Below are positions 7,846 to 16,529 of a DNA stretch of 64,000 bases, piece after piece (the stretch's first letter is position 1; every line of letters starts with the position of its first letter). The DNA is taken from contig JAUNHC010000030.1 of the NCBI GenBank assembly GCA_030524175.1, forward strand, positions 1 through 64,000, in the 5' to 3' direction. Made by a program: the position numbers and the translations under genes. A model generated the notes under the pieces. It was not told where the DNA came from and did no database searches. It worked only from the letters and a program-made list of their open reading frames with translations. This DNA comes from Eubacteriales bacterium (GTDB lineage Bacteria > Bacillota > Clostridia > Lachnospirales > Lachnospiraceae).

Positions 7846-9423
7846 TTGACAGAACTGTTTTTAAATTCAGAAGAAAAAAACCTTTCCTTTCATCTAAACA
7901 TGCAGATACTGGCTGATGCCTTCTCTGAAGATTTTAAAAATGTGACCTTGTACGCACAGAACGACCGTGCCTTTCTTGAAGGCGTCAGATTATTTCAGAA
8001 AGGTAAAACACTGTATTCCCAATATGTTTACTTTATCCACGGTTCTGACCCGGATAAAAACTTCATGCAGTACAGAGACATTTCTTTTATCTCTGTGGGG
8101 CATACCGACATCACTCTCTTTCACAAAAGCTGCTCTGTCATTGAGCTTAAGGATTTTAACAGTATTTATGATGCCCTGGAGCTTGCCCAGGACACCTTTG
8201 ACAAGTACAGGAAATGGGACCGCCGCCTGCAGTATGCCCTCAACAGTGAGCATCCCCTGGATGACATGCTATCCGCCAGCCTGGAGCTGTTTAACAATCC
8301 TATGTTCATCCACGACACGGATTTTTATATTCTCTCCTGTCCAAGATATGTACAGGGCATGACTGTATGGGAGCGTGATTCACGGACAGGACGGAACATG
8401 GTTCCTTTAAGTCTCATTCACGACTTCAAGGCAGACACAGAATACCTGGACACACTCAGTAAGAAAGTACCCTCTCTTTTCTCTGCCGAGCAGCGTGGAT
8501 ACCGGATCCTCTTCGTAAATCTGTGGAACGGCAGCCGGTATGAGGGCAGGATCTGTGTGGATGAGCTTCAAAGCGAACTAAAACCAGGCAATTATCTGAC
8601 TCTGGAATACCTTGGAAAATTTATTGAAATGGCCATCAGGCACAAAAGCTTATTTTACTTAAGTACAGGAAATGACATGGACCGGTTTTTCAACGAATAT
8701 CTGGACGGCACTATCACAGACCGCCAAAGCATCCTGAATTACCTGTATTTTCTGCACTGGAAGCAGAATGACCGCTACCTGTGCCTCCGTCTGGAAACGG
8801 AACAGCGTGATATCAGCATTCTGTCCGCTGCCGCCACTCTTGGTCATATAGAGACTCAGATTCCTTCAGGCCATGCCTTTCTGTACAAGCGCAGCATTGC
8901 CGTGGTGGTAAATCTCTCCTACGGCCATCACTCTTCCTCAGAGGTTATCAGCAGTCTGGCCATCCTCCTTCGCGAAGGATTGTTAAAAATGGGGGCTAGC
9001 TCTGAAATCCACGATTTCATGCTTGTCCCCCAGGGGTACCTTCAGGCAAGTATGGCCCTTGATCTGGGCAGGAAAAGCGAAAGTATGACTTGGTGCTACC
9101 GCTTTGACGATTTCCTTCTGGAATATCTTTTAAAAAAAGGAAGGGAAGAAATTCCGGCTGAGCTTCTCTGTTCGGAAAAGCTGCTTTTGCTGAAGAACTA
9201 TGATGACAAAAATGGTACAGATTTATATCATACATTGAAGGTTCACCTGGAGCTTGAACGGAATATCCTTCAGACTTCCAAGGAGCTTTTTATCCATCGC
9301 AGCACCCTGTTCTACCGGTTGGAGAGAATACGGAAGATTGCGGGGATCGATCTGGAGGACAGTAAGGAGAGGCTTATTCTTCATCTTTCCTTTTATATAT
9401 TGGAGCAGAAGCTGGAGACGTAA
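7846..9423 (+). CDS. PucR/CdaR-type transcriptional regulator
   Basis: The C-terminal 60 residues (YHTLKVHLELERNILQTSKEL, then HRSTLFYRLERIRKI) form the PucR/CdaR helix-turn-helix (HTH_30). The N-terminal 450 residues include a purine-catabolism-like or GAF-like sensory region that I cannot assign more closely. A TTG at 7846 was chosen because GGAG lies 8 nt before it; the TTG at 7822 precedes that site. Length is 525 aa. It lies downstream of the transporter/UroD genes behind the hairpin at 7736, and probably reads their substrate and binds the inverted repeat at 4062-4108. That pairing is inferred. Confidence 0.8.
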   Translation: MTELFLNSEEKNLSFHLNMQILADAFSEDFKNVTLYAQNDRAFLEGVRLFQKGKTLYSQYVYFIHGSDPDKNFMQYRDISFISVGHTDITLFHKSCSVIELKDFNSIYDALELAQDTFDKYRKWDRRLQYALNSEHPLDDMLSASLELFNNPMFIHDTDFYILSCPRYVQGMTVWERDSRTGRNMVPLSLIHDFKADTEYLDTLSKKVPSLFSAEQRGYRILFVNLWNGSRYEGRICVDELQSELKPGNYLTLEYLGKFIEMAIRHKSLFYLSTGNDMDRFFNEYLDGTITDRQSILNYLYFLHWKQNDRYLCLRLETEQRDISILSAAATLGHIETQIPSGHAFLYKRSIAVVVNLSYGHHSSSEVISSLAILLREGLLKMGASSEIHDFMLVPQGYLQASMALDLGRKSESMTWCYRFDDFLLEYLLKKGREEIPAELLCSEKLLLLKNYDDKNGTDLYHTLKVHLELERNILQTSKELFIHRSTLFYRLERIRKIAGIDLEDSKERLILHLSFYILEQKLET

Positions 9424-9441
9424 GTTGAGTTCAGCGGGGGG

Positions 9442-9614
9442 GGAGCCGGGGCAAGGGATGTCCGCCGCTGACAGGCGCTCGCTTCCCTTCAACTAAGTGC
9501 TAACTGCGACTAAGGCGCTCAGGAGAGCCTTCGCGTCTAAGTCTCCGTAAGCACTGGATTTTCAGGCGCGCTTCCGCAAGCCTGTCAGCGGCGGACATCC
9601 CTTGCCCCGGCTCC
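9442..9614. repeat. 173-bp element with 35-bp perfect inverted repeats
   Basis: The arms 9442-9476 and 9580-9614 are exact reverse complements over 35 bp, starting GGAGCCGGGG and GC-rich compared with the flanks. The 103-nt centre contains further short inverted pieces (AGTGCT/AGCACT) and no coding potential. The element sits between the converging pucR-like gene and dsdA, so it may also stop transcription from both sides. I believe similar sequences recur in Lachnospiraceae genomes, but only one copy is in this window. It could be a MITE or a bacterial interspersed palindrome. Confidence 0.7.
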
Positions 9615-9678
9615 TTCGTTGCCTCTACGTGAGATACGAACTGGTAGGTTATGGTAAGGGTGATTAAAGTATAATAGA

Positions 9679-11013
9679 TTATAAATAGGTTTTTTTGTAT
9701 TCTTCTCTTATTTCGGGGGGGACTAGGCTGCCGCCGGTGGCCCATGCGATGTGGGTGGCATTGTCCATTTTGTCTGTAAGGGTTTGGTTTGTAAGATATT
9801 GGAGGGTTTCGGGGGCTTTGTTGATATGGGCGGGGCCTTGGAAGGCTGCGCAGGCACTGGGTTCCAGGAAGATGTTTTCGGTTTCTAAAAGGTCGCGCAT
9901 GTAATCATAGATTTTTCCGTCTTTTACGGTGAATTCTCCGCTTAGGAATTCTTTCATCACTCCGCCTACAAATCCTGAGGGGCGTCCTACTGCAAGGCCG
10001 TCGGCATGGGTAAGTCCGCTGAGACCTATGTCCTGCACTGATATTTCATTATTAAGGCCTGTGGCCATTCCTACCATCATACATGGGGCTTGTACAGGTT
10101 CGATGAAGAAGCAGTGGACGCTGTCTTTGAACATCTGTTTCAGGCCAAAGGTGACTCCGCCGGGTGCGCCGCCTACGCCGCAGGGAATGTAGGTAAAGAG
10201 GGGATGGTCTGCATCCACTGTGATTCCCAGGTCTTTAAGCTGGCATACCAGCCGTTTTGCTGCAACTGCGTAGCCCAGAAAGAGATTTCTGGAATTTTCG
10301 TCATCCACGAAATAGCTCATGGGGTCAGCGTCGGACAGTTTTCTTCCATTTTCCACGGCTATGCTGTAATCAGATTCATATTCCACAACCTTTACTCCAT
10401 GGCTGCGCAGGAGTTCTTTTTTCCATTCCTTAGCATCTGCAGACATGTGGACAATTACCTGGTAACCTACTGCAGCACTCATGATTCCGATGCTCATTCC
10501 TAAGTTGCCGGTAGACCCTACCTGAATCGTATATTTGCTGAAAAAATCTCGGCAGGCCGGCTCCACCAGTTTTTCGTAGGAATCTTCCAGAGTGATCAAA
10601 CCGTGTTCCAGAGCCAGATCCTCTGTATATTTCAGTACCTCATAGATTCCGCCCCTGGCCTTAATTGAGCCTGCTATGGCAAGGTGGCTGTCCTGCTTCA
10701 GGAGAAGCTTTCCCGGAAGCTGCGCCATGTATTTCTCATTTAATCTTTTCTGCATGTTGGGAATGGGAGTGAGTGCAGATTCAATCAGCCCCTTTTTGTC
10801 CCTTGTCTCGGGGAAACACTTCATAATAAAGGGTGCAAAACGGGCAAGCCTGGCCTCGGCGTCATCCACATCCTTTAAGGTCAGCTCAGAATTTTCCATG
10901 GCCTTTCGAAACTCAGTCTTATCCGGGTTCACCCATACTGTCTCTTGTCCTGCTGCCGCTTTTTGCAGTAACGGACTGTTGTCTGTCAGTTGTTTGATTT
11001 TATCTTTTTCCAT
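9679..11013 (-). CDS. dsdA: D-serine ammonia-lyase
   Basis: This PLP enzyme converts D-serine to pyruvate and ammonia. The 444-aa sequence aligns in memory with E. coli DsdA through its length: ETVWVNP, ARLARFAPFI, IPNMQKRLN and QDSHLAIAGSIKARGG, with the PLP lysine at K118 as in E. coli. The glycine-rich phosphate loop STGNLGMSIG also follows. ATG 11013 begins right after the stop of the response regulator gene (TAATATG), so translation is coupled; the ATG at 11031 lies inside that gene and has no site. It is the last gene of the kinase-regulator-dsdA run and ends near the inverted-repeat element at 9442-9614. Confidence 0.95.
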   Translation of the reverse strand: MEKDKIKQLTDNSPLLQKAAAGQETVWVNPDKTEFRKAMENSELTLKDVDDAEARLARFAPFIMKCFPETRDKKGLIESALTPIPNMQKRLNEKYMAQLPGKLLLKQDSHLAIAGSIKARGGIYEVLKYTEDLALEHGLITLEDSYEKLVEPACRDFFSKYTIQVGSTGNLGMSIGIMSAAVGYQVIVHMSADAKEWKKELLRSHGVKVVEYESDYSIAVENGRKLSDADPMSYFVDDENSRNLFLGYAVAAKRLVCQLKDLGITVDADHPLFTYIPCGVGGAPGGVTFGLKQMFKDSVHCFFIEPVQAPCMMVGMATGLNNEISVQDIGLSGLTHADGLAVGRPSGFVGGVMKEFLSGEFTVKDGKIYDYMRDLLETENIFLEPSACAAFQGPAHINKAPETLQYLTNQTLTDKMDNATHIAWATGGSLVPPEIREEYKKTYL

Positions 11014-11014
11014 A

Positions 11015-11710
11015 TTACCACTTTCCGGCATTCTGATTCTGAAGAAAGACTGCCGGGGTTTCTCCTTTCTGCTGCTTAAAATATTTATAAAAATTATTCA
11101 GGTTCTGATACCCTACCTTCTCTGAAATTTCCTGTATGCCAAGGCGTCCCTCTTTTAAATATACTACTGCCTTTTCTATCCGAAGGGTATGGATATAATT
11201 CAAAACAGAGACCTCCATATACTTTTTAAATAGCCTGGAAATATGGCTCTTGGTACAATAGGTGATCTCCTCCAGATCCTCCAGGGAGATATTTTCCGTA
11301 TAGTGGCTGTGAATATAACACAGCATCTTGTTCACTGTATCATTGGCTGTAAAATTCCACCCCACAGCCCTGCTGACAGCCTCTTTCAGCTGACTAAGCT
11401 CAATGGGCTTGGAAATAATATCACTGGCCCCCAGACGCAGGGCCTTCTGTGCATAGCTGAAGGAATCATAGGCTGTGATGACAATAAATTTCGTCTCCGG
11501 AACCTGGCTGATAACCTCGAAACCATTCATATAAGGCATATTGATATCCATAAAAGCCAAATCCGGCTTTTCCTTCCGGATGAGCTTAAGGGCATCTCTT
11601 CCATTGACAGCCATACCTGCAATATGTATGGGGAGCTTTTCTTGTTCGATGAAAAACCGGATAATATTACCGGCTGCTTTTTCATCATCACAGATCACTG
11701 CACGTATCAT
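11015..11710 (-). CDS. Response regulator, REC plus AraC-type output
   Basis: A 231-aa YesN-like regulator. The receiver domain has the acidic pair DDE at residues 8-10, phospho-acceptor D55 in LAFMDINMP and the conserved lysine in ISKPIEL. The AraC helix-turn-helix pair lies in about residues 135-230 (CTKSHISRLFKKYM and GIQEISEKVGYQNLNNFYKYFKQQKGETP). It starts 23 nt inside the end of the kinase gene and ends 2 nt before dsdA, so the three are one operon. It probably activates dsdA or the neighbouring symporter genes when phosphorylated by that kinase. Confidence 0.9.
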   Translation of the reverse strand: MIRAVICDDEKAAGNIIRFFIEQEKLPIHIAGMAVNGRDALKLIRKEKPDLAFMDINMPYMNGFEVISQVPETKFIVITAYDSFSYAQKALRLGASDIISKPIELSQLKEAVSRAVGWNFTANDTVNKMLCYIHSHYTENISLEDLEEITYCTKSHISRLFKKYMEVSVLNYIHTLRIEKAVVYLKEGRLGIQEISEKVGYQNLNNFYKYFKQQKGETPAVFLQNQNAGKW

Positions 11711-13205
11711 CTCCTATCCCTTCCTTTCTGTCCAAAACAGGAATTTCCATAGAGAAGCATCCTCCCTCCTCATCCTGAATTGCCATAAAATGAAAATCCT
11801 TTCCATATATAGATGAAAGCTTATGGTATATCATAGAAATCCCATGGGAGGTATTACTCTTCATCGCTTTATTAATAGAAGAACACAAGGCTTCATCCAT
11901 ACTTTTACCGGAATTCTGCACAACAATTTTAAGGTACTTTCCGCTCTTCTCAAAAGATATTTTCAAATACTTATTTTCTTCTTCCCCAAACCCGTGTACA
12001 AAAGCATTTTCCACAATAGGCTGGAGAAAATGGAAGGGCACCAGATACTCCCCAAAGGATTTGTCCCAGTTATCCTCCACGTGAAGATTCTCCCCATAGC
12101 GAAGCTTCTGAAGCTGAAGATATGCCCGCAGAAATTCCATTTCTTTGCTGAGGGGGACAATATTACTCTGATTTCTCAAGGTATAGTGAAACATTTTAGA
12201 AAGGTTTACAATGGACTGGTAAAGGGACATCTGCCCTCCGTCCAATGCCATTGACGCCATGCTGTTCAGGGTATTAAAGAGAAAATGATTGTTTATTTTC
12301 AAATCCGTCACTGCATACTCTGCCTTTTTCAGGCTTGTCATAAGGATTCTCTGTTTTTCCCGGGAATTGTTGATTTTCATCTCACGGTCCAGAAGCTCTC
12401 TTCGGAATTCCTCAAACTCACAGTAGTTCTTGATGGCCTTGGCAATTTTCTTCAACAGGTTCCTGATACCTATGGCAGTACTTTCCGGAGTGTCATATAC
12501 CTCCTGTAAGGTCTCTGTTATCTGCTGTGACTGATAAATATAGCCTCCCTGGATATGCCCCAGATAATTCCCGCTGAAAAAAACAGGAATACAAAACAAA
12601 GTCATTCCCTTTGGACAGCTTACCATCCTTTCCTTCTCATCCTCCGGATTTTTATCCTTCACCATACAAGGACAACCGTCATTCTCTCCTGCACCGCAGT
12701 TTTTTCTGCAGAACTCTGTCTGGTAAACACTCCGGCTCACCAGCCTTCCATTCAAATCAAAAATTGCATAAGCATAAGGAAGTGTTTCCAGAAACTGGGT
12801 GCGCACAGCTTCCACAGCCATAAAAAGAAGATCCTCCTTCTGTTTTTCCGTAAGGTAATGTGCAACCTTCTTCTCTTCCAAAAACTGATCCAGATCAATT
12901 CCTGAAGGATTGGAAATCAGAAGATGCTGGAAAGGTATATTCCCGATATTAAAAATTTCATGTGTCACACCTGCCGGCCAGCGGAAAAACTTACCCGCGC
13001 TTAAGCTTACCTTCTCCCCGTTGATCAGAGAAATAGCCTGTCCCTGGATCACGTAAAAAACCTGCTCCTCATAGTGGACATGGGCCTGCTGATGCGCTCC
13101 TGTCCGCAAGGTTACGATTCCCACATTCAAGCCCTTTTGGAAAAGCCCTTCCTCTCCGTTGTCCATCCACTCAATACTCCCCCAGTCCTTCTCCTGAATT
13201 CCCAT
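11688..13205 (-). CDS. Cytosolic cupin-PocR-LytS-type sensor histidine kinase
   Basis: Domains in order: a cupin at about residues 25-105 (HVHYEEQVFYVIQG, then PAGVTHEIFNIG), a PocR-like ligand domain at about 125-260, a coiled coil, a His_kinase domain with NNHFLFNTLNSMAS near residue 320, and a HATPase with PIVENAFVHG. The PocR region has cysteines in FCRKNCGAGENDGCPC and VSCPKGMTLFC that could hold a metal. No membrane segment is present, so it senses an internal signal. ATG 13205 was preferred over GTG 13211 because AGGAAGG lies 6 nt upstream. It is followed by its regulator and dsdA, so D-serine or a product of its metabolism is a plausible ligand. The cupin-PocR combination in a LytS-type kinase is unusual to me. 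Confidence 0.85.
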   Translation of the reverse strand: MGIQEKDWGSIEWMDNGEEGLFQKGLNVGIVTLRTGAHQQAHVHYEEQVFYVIQGQAISLINGEKVSLSAGKFFRWPAGVTHEIFNIGNIPFQHLLISNPSGIDLDQFLEEKKVAHYLTEKQKEDLLFMAVEAVRTQFLETLPYAYAIFDLNGRLVSRSVYQTEFCRKNCGAGENDGCPCMVKDKNPEDEKERMVSCPKGMTLFCIPVFFSGNYLGHIQGGYIYQSQQITETLQEVYDTPESTAIGIRNLLKKIAKAIKNYCEFEEFRRELLDREMKINNSREKQRILMTSLKKAEYAVTDLKINNHFLFNTLNSMASMALDGGQMSLYQSIVNLSKMFHYTLRNQSNIVPLSKEMEFLRAYLQLQKLRYGENLHVEDNWDKSFGEYLVPFHFLQPIVENAFVHGFGEEENKYLKISFEKSGKYLKIVVQNSGKSMDEALCSSINKAMKSNTSHGISMIYHKLSSIYGKDFHFMAIQDEEGGCFSMEIPVLDRKEGIGDDTCSDL

Positions 13206-13282
13206 GATCACCCTTCCTCCTTTGCCTTAAGCTGTCCCAATATGTAAAAAAAACACTTTCTTCCCTTCTACTGTATGGAAAA

Positions 13283-13314
13283 AATACTGCCATGTCAAGC
13301 ACAATGGCAGTATT
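13283..13314 (-). terminator. Terminator of the SHMT-like gene
   Basis: An 11-bp perfect stem (13283-13293/13304-13314) is followed on the minus strand by TTTTTTCC. It lies 34 nt past the SHMT-like stop codon and before the kinase gene. Confidence 0.75.
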
Positions 13315-13347
13315 CATTCCTATCGCCTTCAAAGGAGGCGTATGGGA

Positions 13348-14613
13348 TCAATTTTCGTCAAAGGCACCTGCCGGATAAAGGGGGAATCTGGCAATCAATG
13401 CCTGGGCCTTAGCCTTGCAGGCTGCAAGGTTTGCCTCATCCGCAGGAGCATTGGCAACCTCATTCATAATCTCTGCAATTTCACGGATTTCCCCTTCCTT
13501 CAGCCCTCTCTGGGTGACTGCCGTAAGACCGATACGCACCCCGCTTGTCACTGACGGCTTTTCCGGGTCAAAGGGAACCATATTTTTATTTACCGTAATT
13601 CCTATGCTGTCAAGTGCATTCTGGAATGCTTTTCCTGTAATCCCCTTATTTCTCAAATCTGCCACCAGAAGATGGTTATCCGTTCCTCCGCTTACAATGC
13701 GGAAACCATGCTTTGTAAGCTCTTCTGCCAAACATTGTGCATTTTTCACAACCTGCTCCATGATCGCCTTAAATTCCGGTGTTGCCGCATATTTAAAGGA
13801 CCATGCCTTCGCAGCCATAGTGTGCAGCTGAATAGATCCTAATGCCCCCGGGAAAGTGCCCTTGTCCAAAAGCTTTGCGTGCTCTGCCTTACAGAAGACC
13901 ATACCGCTTCTTGCGCTGCAGAAGGTTTTTGTGGTGGAAGAGGTGACAAAATCAGCATAGGGAATAGGGCTTGGAATGACACCCGCTGCCACAAGTCCTG
14001 CTATGTGAGCCATATCCACCATAAAATAAGCGCCCACTTTTTTTGCAGTTTCTGCAATTCTCTCATAGTCAATAAGCCTGGAATATGAGCTGGCACCTGC
14101 AATGATCAGCTTTGGCTTAAATTCCTCTGCCTTTTTCTCCAAGGCATCATAATCGATCAACTCTGTCTCCGGATCCATTGCATAAAAATCAAACTCATAA
14201 ATCTTGCTCACCCAGTTGGCAGGTGAACCATGGGTCAGATGTCCGCCCTGATCAAGACGCATACTTAAAACACGGTCTCCCGGCTTGAGCACAGAAGCAA
14301 ATACACTATAATTGGCTGTGGAACCTGAATAGGACTGGATATTGCAGTGCTCTGCCCCATATAATTCCTTGGCTCTTTCCACTGCCATAGTCTCAACCTG
14401 GTCTGCGATATGGGATCCTGCCTGAAAACGCGCTCCCGGATATCCCTCAAGTGTCTTGTTTGTAAATACACTTCCTGTCAGCTCCATAACTGCCAGGGGA
14501 GCTGTACTTTCAGAAGCAATCATCTCAATATTGTGCTCCTGGCGCTCCAGTTCTAAATCTACTAACTTCGCTAAATCAGGGTCTGTCTGTCTTGTAACTT
14601 TTAACATGATCAT
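13348..14613 (-). CDS. Serine hydroxymethyltransferase-like PLP enzyme with altered active site
   Basis: The 421-aa protein is clearly of the GlyA fold: IEMIASEST, GGHLTHGS, VDMAHIAGLVAAGV, SGGTDNHL and TVNKN are all present. The PLP lysine K229 stands at the E. coli position. However, key GlyA residues differ. TTTTHKT is SSTTKT here (His228 replaced by Thr), the following GPRGG is SARSG, RYYGG is RFQAG, and FPGGQGG is FPGALGS. These positions touch PLP, folate or substrate, so the enzyme may act as an aldolase or transaldolase, or on another beta-hydroxy amino acid, rather than as the housekeeping enzyme. It is encoded 14 nt after an AGCS symporter and near dsdA. Confidence 0.85.
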   Translation of the reverse strand: MIMLKVTRQTDPDLAKLVDLELERQEHNIEMIASESTAPLAVMELTGSVFTNKTLEGYPGARFQAGSHIADQVETMAVERAKELYGAEHCNIQSYSGSTANYSVFASVLKPGDRVLSMRLDQGGHLTHGSPANWVSKIYEFDFYAMDPETELIDYDALEKKAEEFKPKLIIAGASSYSRLIDYERIAETAKKVGAYFMVDMAHIAGLVAAGVIPSPIPYADFVTSSTTKTFCSARSGMVFCKAEHAKLLDKGTFPGALGSIQLHTMAAKAWSFKYAATPEFKAIMEQVVKNAQCLAEELTKHGFRIVSGGTDNHLLVADLRNKGITGKAFQNALDSIGITVNKNMVPFDPEKPSVTSGVRIGLTAVTQRGLKEGEIREIAEIMNEVANAPADEANLAACKAKAQALIARFPLYPAGAFDEN

Positions 14614-14627
14614 TTCATCCTTTCTTA

Positions 14628-16076
14628 TTATCTGTTTTTATATTTTGTCCAAACACCAGTTTCATCGTTAATGCCGAATTTCTCAGGATCAAATACAGGG
14701 TCCTTGCCTGCTTTTTTCTGCTCCTCATAATCCTTAAGAAGTGCGAAGCCCTTCTTGGAAAGAAGGAGGATTGCAATAATATTCAGCCATGCCATCATAC
14801 CTGCACCTGTATCCCCCATGGTCCAGATAATCTGTCCGTTTACCAGCACTCCGGAAAATGCTGAAAAAAGGAATACCACTCTCATCACCCAGATAGCCAT
14901 TTTATTACCCTTGAACAAATAGCGGACATTTGCCTCCGCCTGATAGTAATATCCCATAAGAGAGGTGAAAACGAACATAATAATAACAATTGCAAGCACC
15001 TTGCCGCCCCATGTCCCGCCATATGCGGAATTCAAAGCGTTCTGCGCCCAGCGGATTCCATATTCCACATTGGGGATATTATCAACCAGCATTGTAGTTC
15101 CATCCGCCCCTACTGTATTAAACGTACCTGTAAGCAGAATGATCAAAGCCGATGTGGTACATACAATGAGGGTATCAATATATACGGAAAATGCCTGTAC
15201 AAGTCCCTGCTTTGCAGGATGGGAACATTCCGCAGCGGCAGACACAATAGCCCCTGAGCCTTGTCCTGCTTCATTGGAATAAATACCCCTTTTCACGCCC
15301 CATGAAAGAGCCGAACCTACAATACCGCCAAACACTGCATGTACTCCAAAGGCTGATGAGAAAATCATTCCGAATACTGACGGCACATCTTTAATACGAA
15401 GCAAAATGATGCTAAATCCCATTACAACATAGATCACACACATTACCGGTGCCATATATTCTGCAGTTTTTGCGATTCTCTTAATACCTCCGCAGATAAC
15501 CAGGGCAAAAACTGCACAGAAGATCACTCCCACCACTATCATGTTTGCGCCGAAAGCTTCCTCATATGTAGAAGCAATGGAATTTACGTGAAGTCCAGGC
15601 ATCAGGATTCCAGGCCCCAGTATGGTGACAATGGCAAAAGCAACTGCATAAGGTTTACATTTCAATGCCCTCTCAATAAAATAAGCCGGACCGCCTAAAT
15701 ATTCCTTGCCGCTTCTCACCTTGTAGGCCTGAGCCAGAGCTGATTCCATAAACGCTGAGCTTGCACCGATAAATGCGATCACCCACATCCAGAATACCGC
15801 TCCCGGACCTCCGAAAAAAATTGCTGTGGCAACACCTGCAATGTTTCCCATACCAACGCGGGAACCTACTGTGGCTGCAAAGGCCTGGAAGGGTGATATA
15901 CCGCTTTCAGACTTTTCACCATGGATCAAAAGCTTAACCATCTCTTTAAACATTCTTACCTGGGGAAAACGCATTTTCACAGAGAACCACAGGCCGGCGC
16001 CCAGGCAGAGAAACACCAGCACCATACACCAGACAACGGAATTCAACCCGTTCATTAAATTAGTAAAAACCTCCAA
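14628..16076 (-). CDS. AGCS-family sodium:amino acid symporter
   Basis: A 482-aa membrane protein with about eleven hydrophobic segments. The N-terminal MRFPQVRMFKEM, GISPFQAFAATVGSRVGMGN, GPGAVFWMW and YSNEAGQGSGAI are all hallmarks of alanine/glycine:cation symporters. A TTG start at 16076 was chosen because AGGAGG stands 8 nt upstream; the longer TTG at 16112 would lie before that site. It is followed by the SHMT-like gene, so it probably imports glycine, alanine or D-serine for that enzyme and for dsdA. No glycine riboswitch is visible upstream. Confidence 0.9.
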   Translation of the reverse strand: MEVFTNLMNGLNSVVWCMVLVFLCLGAGLWFSVKMRFPQVRMFKEMVKLLIHGEKSESGISPFQAFAATVGSRVGMGNIAGVATAIFFGGPGAVFWMWVIAFIGASSAFMESALAQAYKVRSGKEYLGGPAYFIERALKCKPYAVAFAIVTILGPGILMPGLHVNSIASTYEEAFGANMIVVGVIFCAVFALVICGGIKRIAKTAEYMAPVMCVIYVVMGFSIILLRIKDVPSVFGMIFSSAFGVHAVFGGIVGSALSWGVKRGIYSNEAGQGSGAIVSAAAECSHPAKQGLVQAFSVYIDTLIVCTTSALIILLTGTFNTVGADGTTMLVDNIPNVEYGIRWAQNALNSAYGGTWGGKVLAIVIIMFVFTSLMGYYYQAEANVRYLFKGNKMAIWVMRVVFLFSAFSGVLVNGQIIWTMGDTGAGMMAWLNIIAILLLSKKGFALLKDYEEQKKAGKDPVFDPEKFGINDETGVWTKYKNR

Positions 16077-16101
16077 ACTATCTACCTCCTGTTTTTCATC
16101 T

Positions 16102-16120
16102 ATTGTGCACAATCAGTATA
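16102..16120 (-). promoter_or_regulatory. Palindrome next to a -10 box upstream of the AGCS gene
   Basis: ATTGTGCACAAT (16102-16113) is a perfect 12-bp palindrome placed directly downstream of a minus-strand TATACT (16115-16120). A repressor could sit there. No convincing -35 box is seen. Confidence 0.4.
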
Positions 16121-16491
16121 TTTGGATTATTACATTTTAGGTGTTTCTTTGCTATTATGAAAATTGATTTATTCTTTATGATTCCTGCTCTTTTCAAAAT
16201 AGCGAAAGGTGATTCCGCATTTTTCTATACACATTGCACAATAATGCGTATGATATTTTGTTAAAGCTGTTGCTGTCCAAGCTGTGTTTCCCTGCACTTT
16301 GTGTTCGATTCCGGTGGATTTTTATGTATCAGGAAAGTCGAAACCTTCTATTTGAAATAAAAGAGATACCGCAAAGTGGGACTTGTAGCTTACCGGAATG
16401 AAATTTCAAACACACTCCAGCATAAAAAAAGCTCCCACTGCGGGAAGGATATGTTCTGAGAATATTTTGGAAATTACACATAAGAATTGAA
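16121..16491. other. Intergenic stretch without a recognised gene
   Basis: About 370 nt between the AGCS gene and the SRAP gene, AT-rich. I looked for a glycine riboswitch and a T-box in the minus direction and saw neither. A partial TTGCACAATAAT near 16234 resembles half of the palindrome at 16102. Nothing else is supported. Confidence 0.5.
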
Positions 16492-16526
16492 GCAGAAGCG
16501 AATTTATAGATAAATTATGCTTCTGC
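16492..16526 (-). terminator. Hairpin after the SRAP gene
   Basis: Eight-bp GC-containing arms (16492-16499/16519-16526) continue into an AATTTAT/ATAAATT inner stem. The minus-strand tail TTCAATTCTT is only moderately T-rich. Confidence 0.5.
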
Positions 16527-16529
16527 CCC

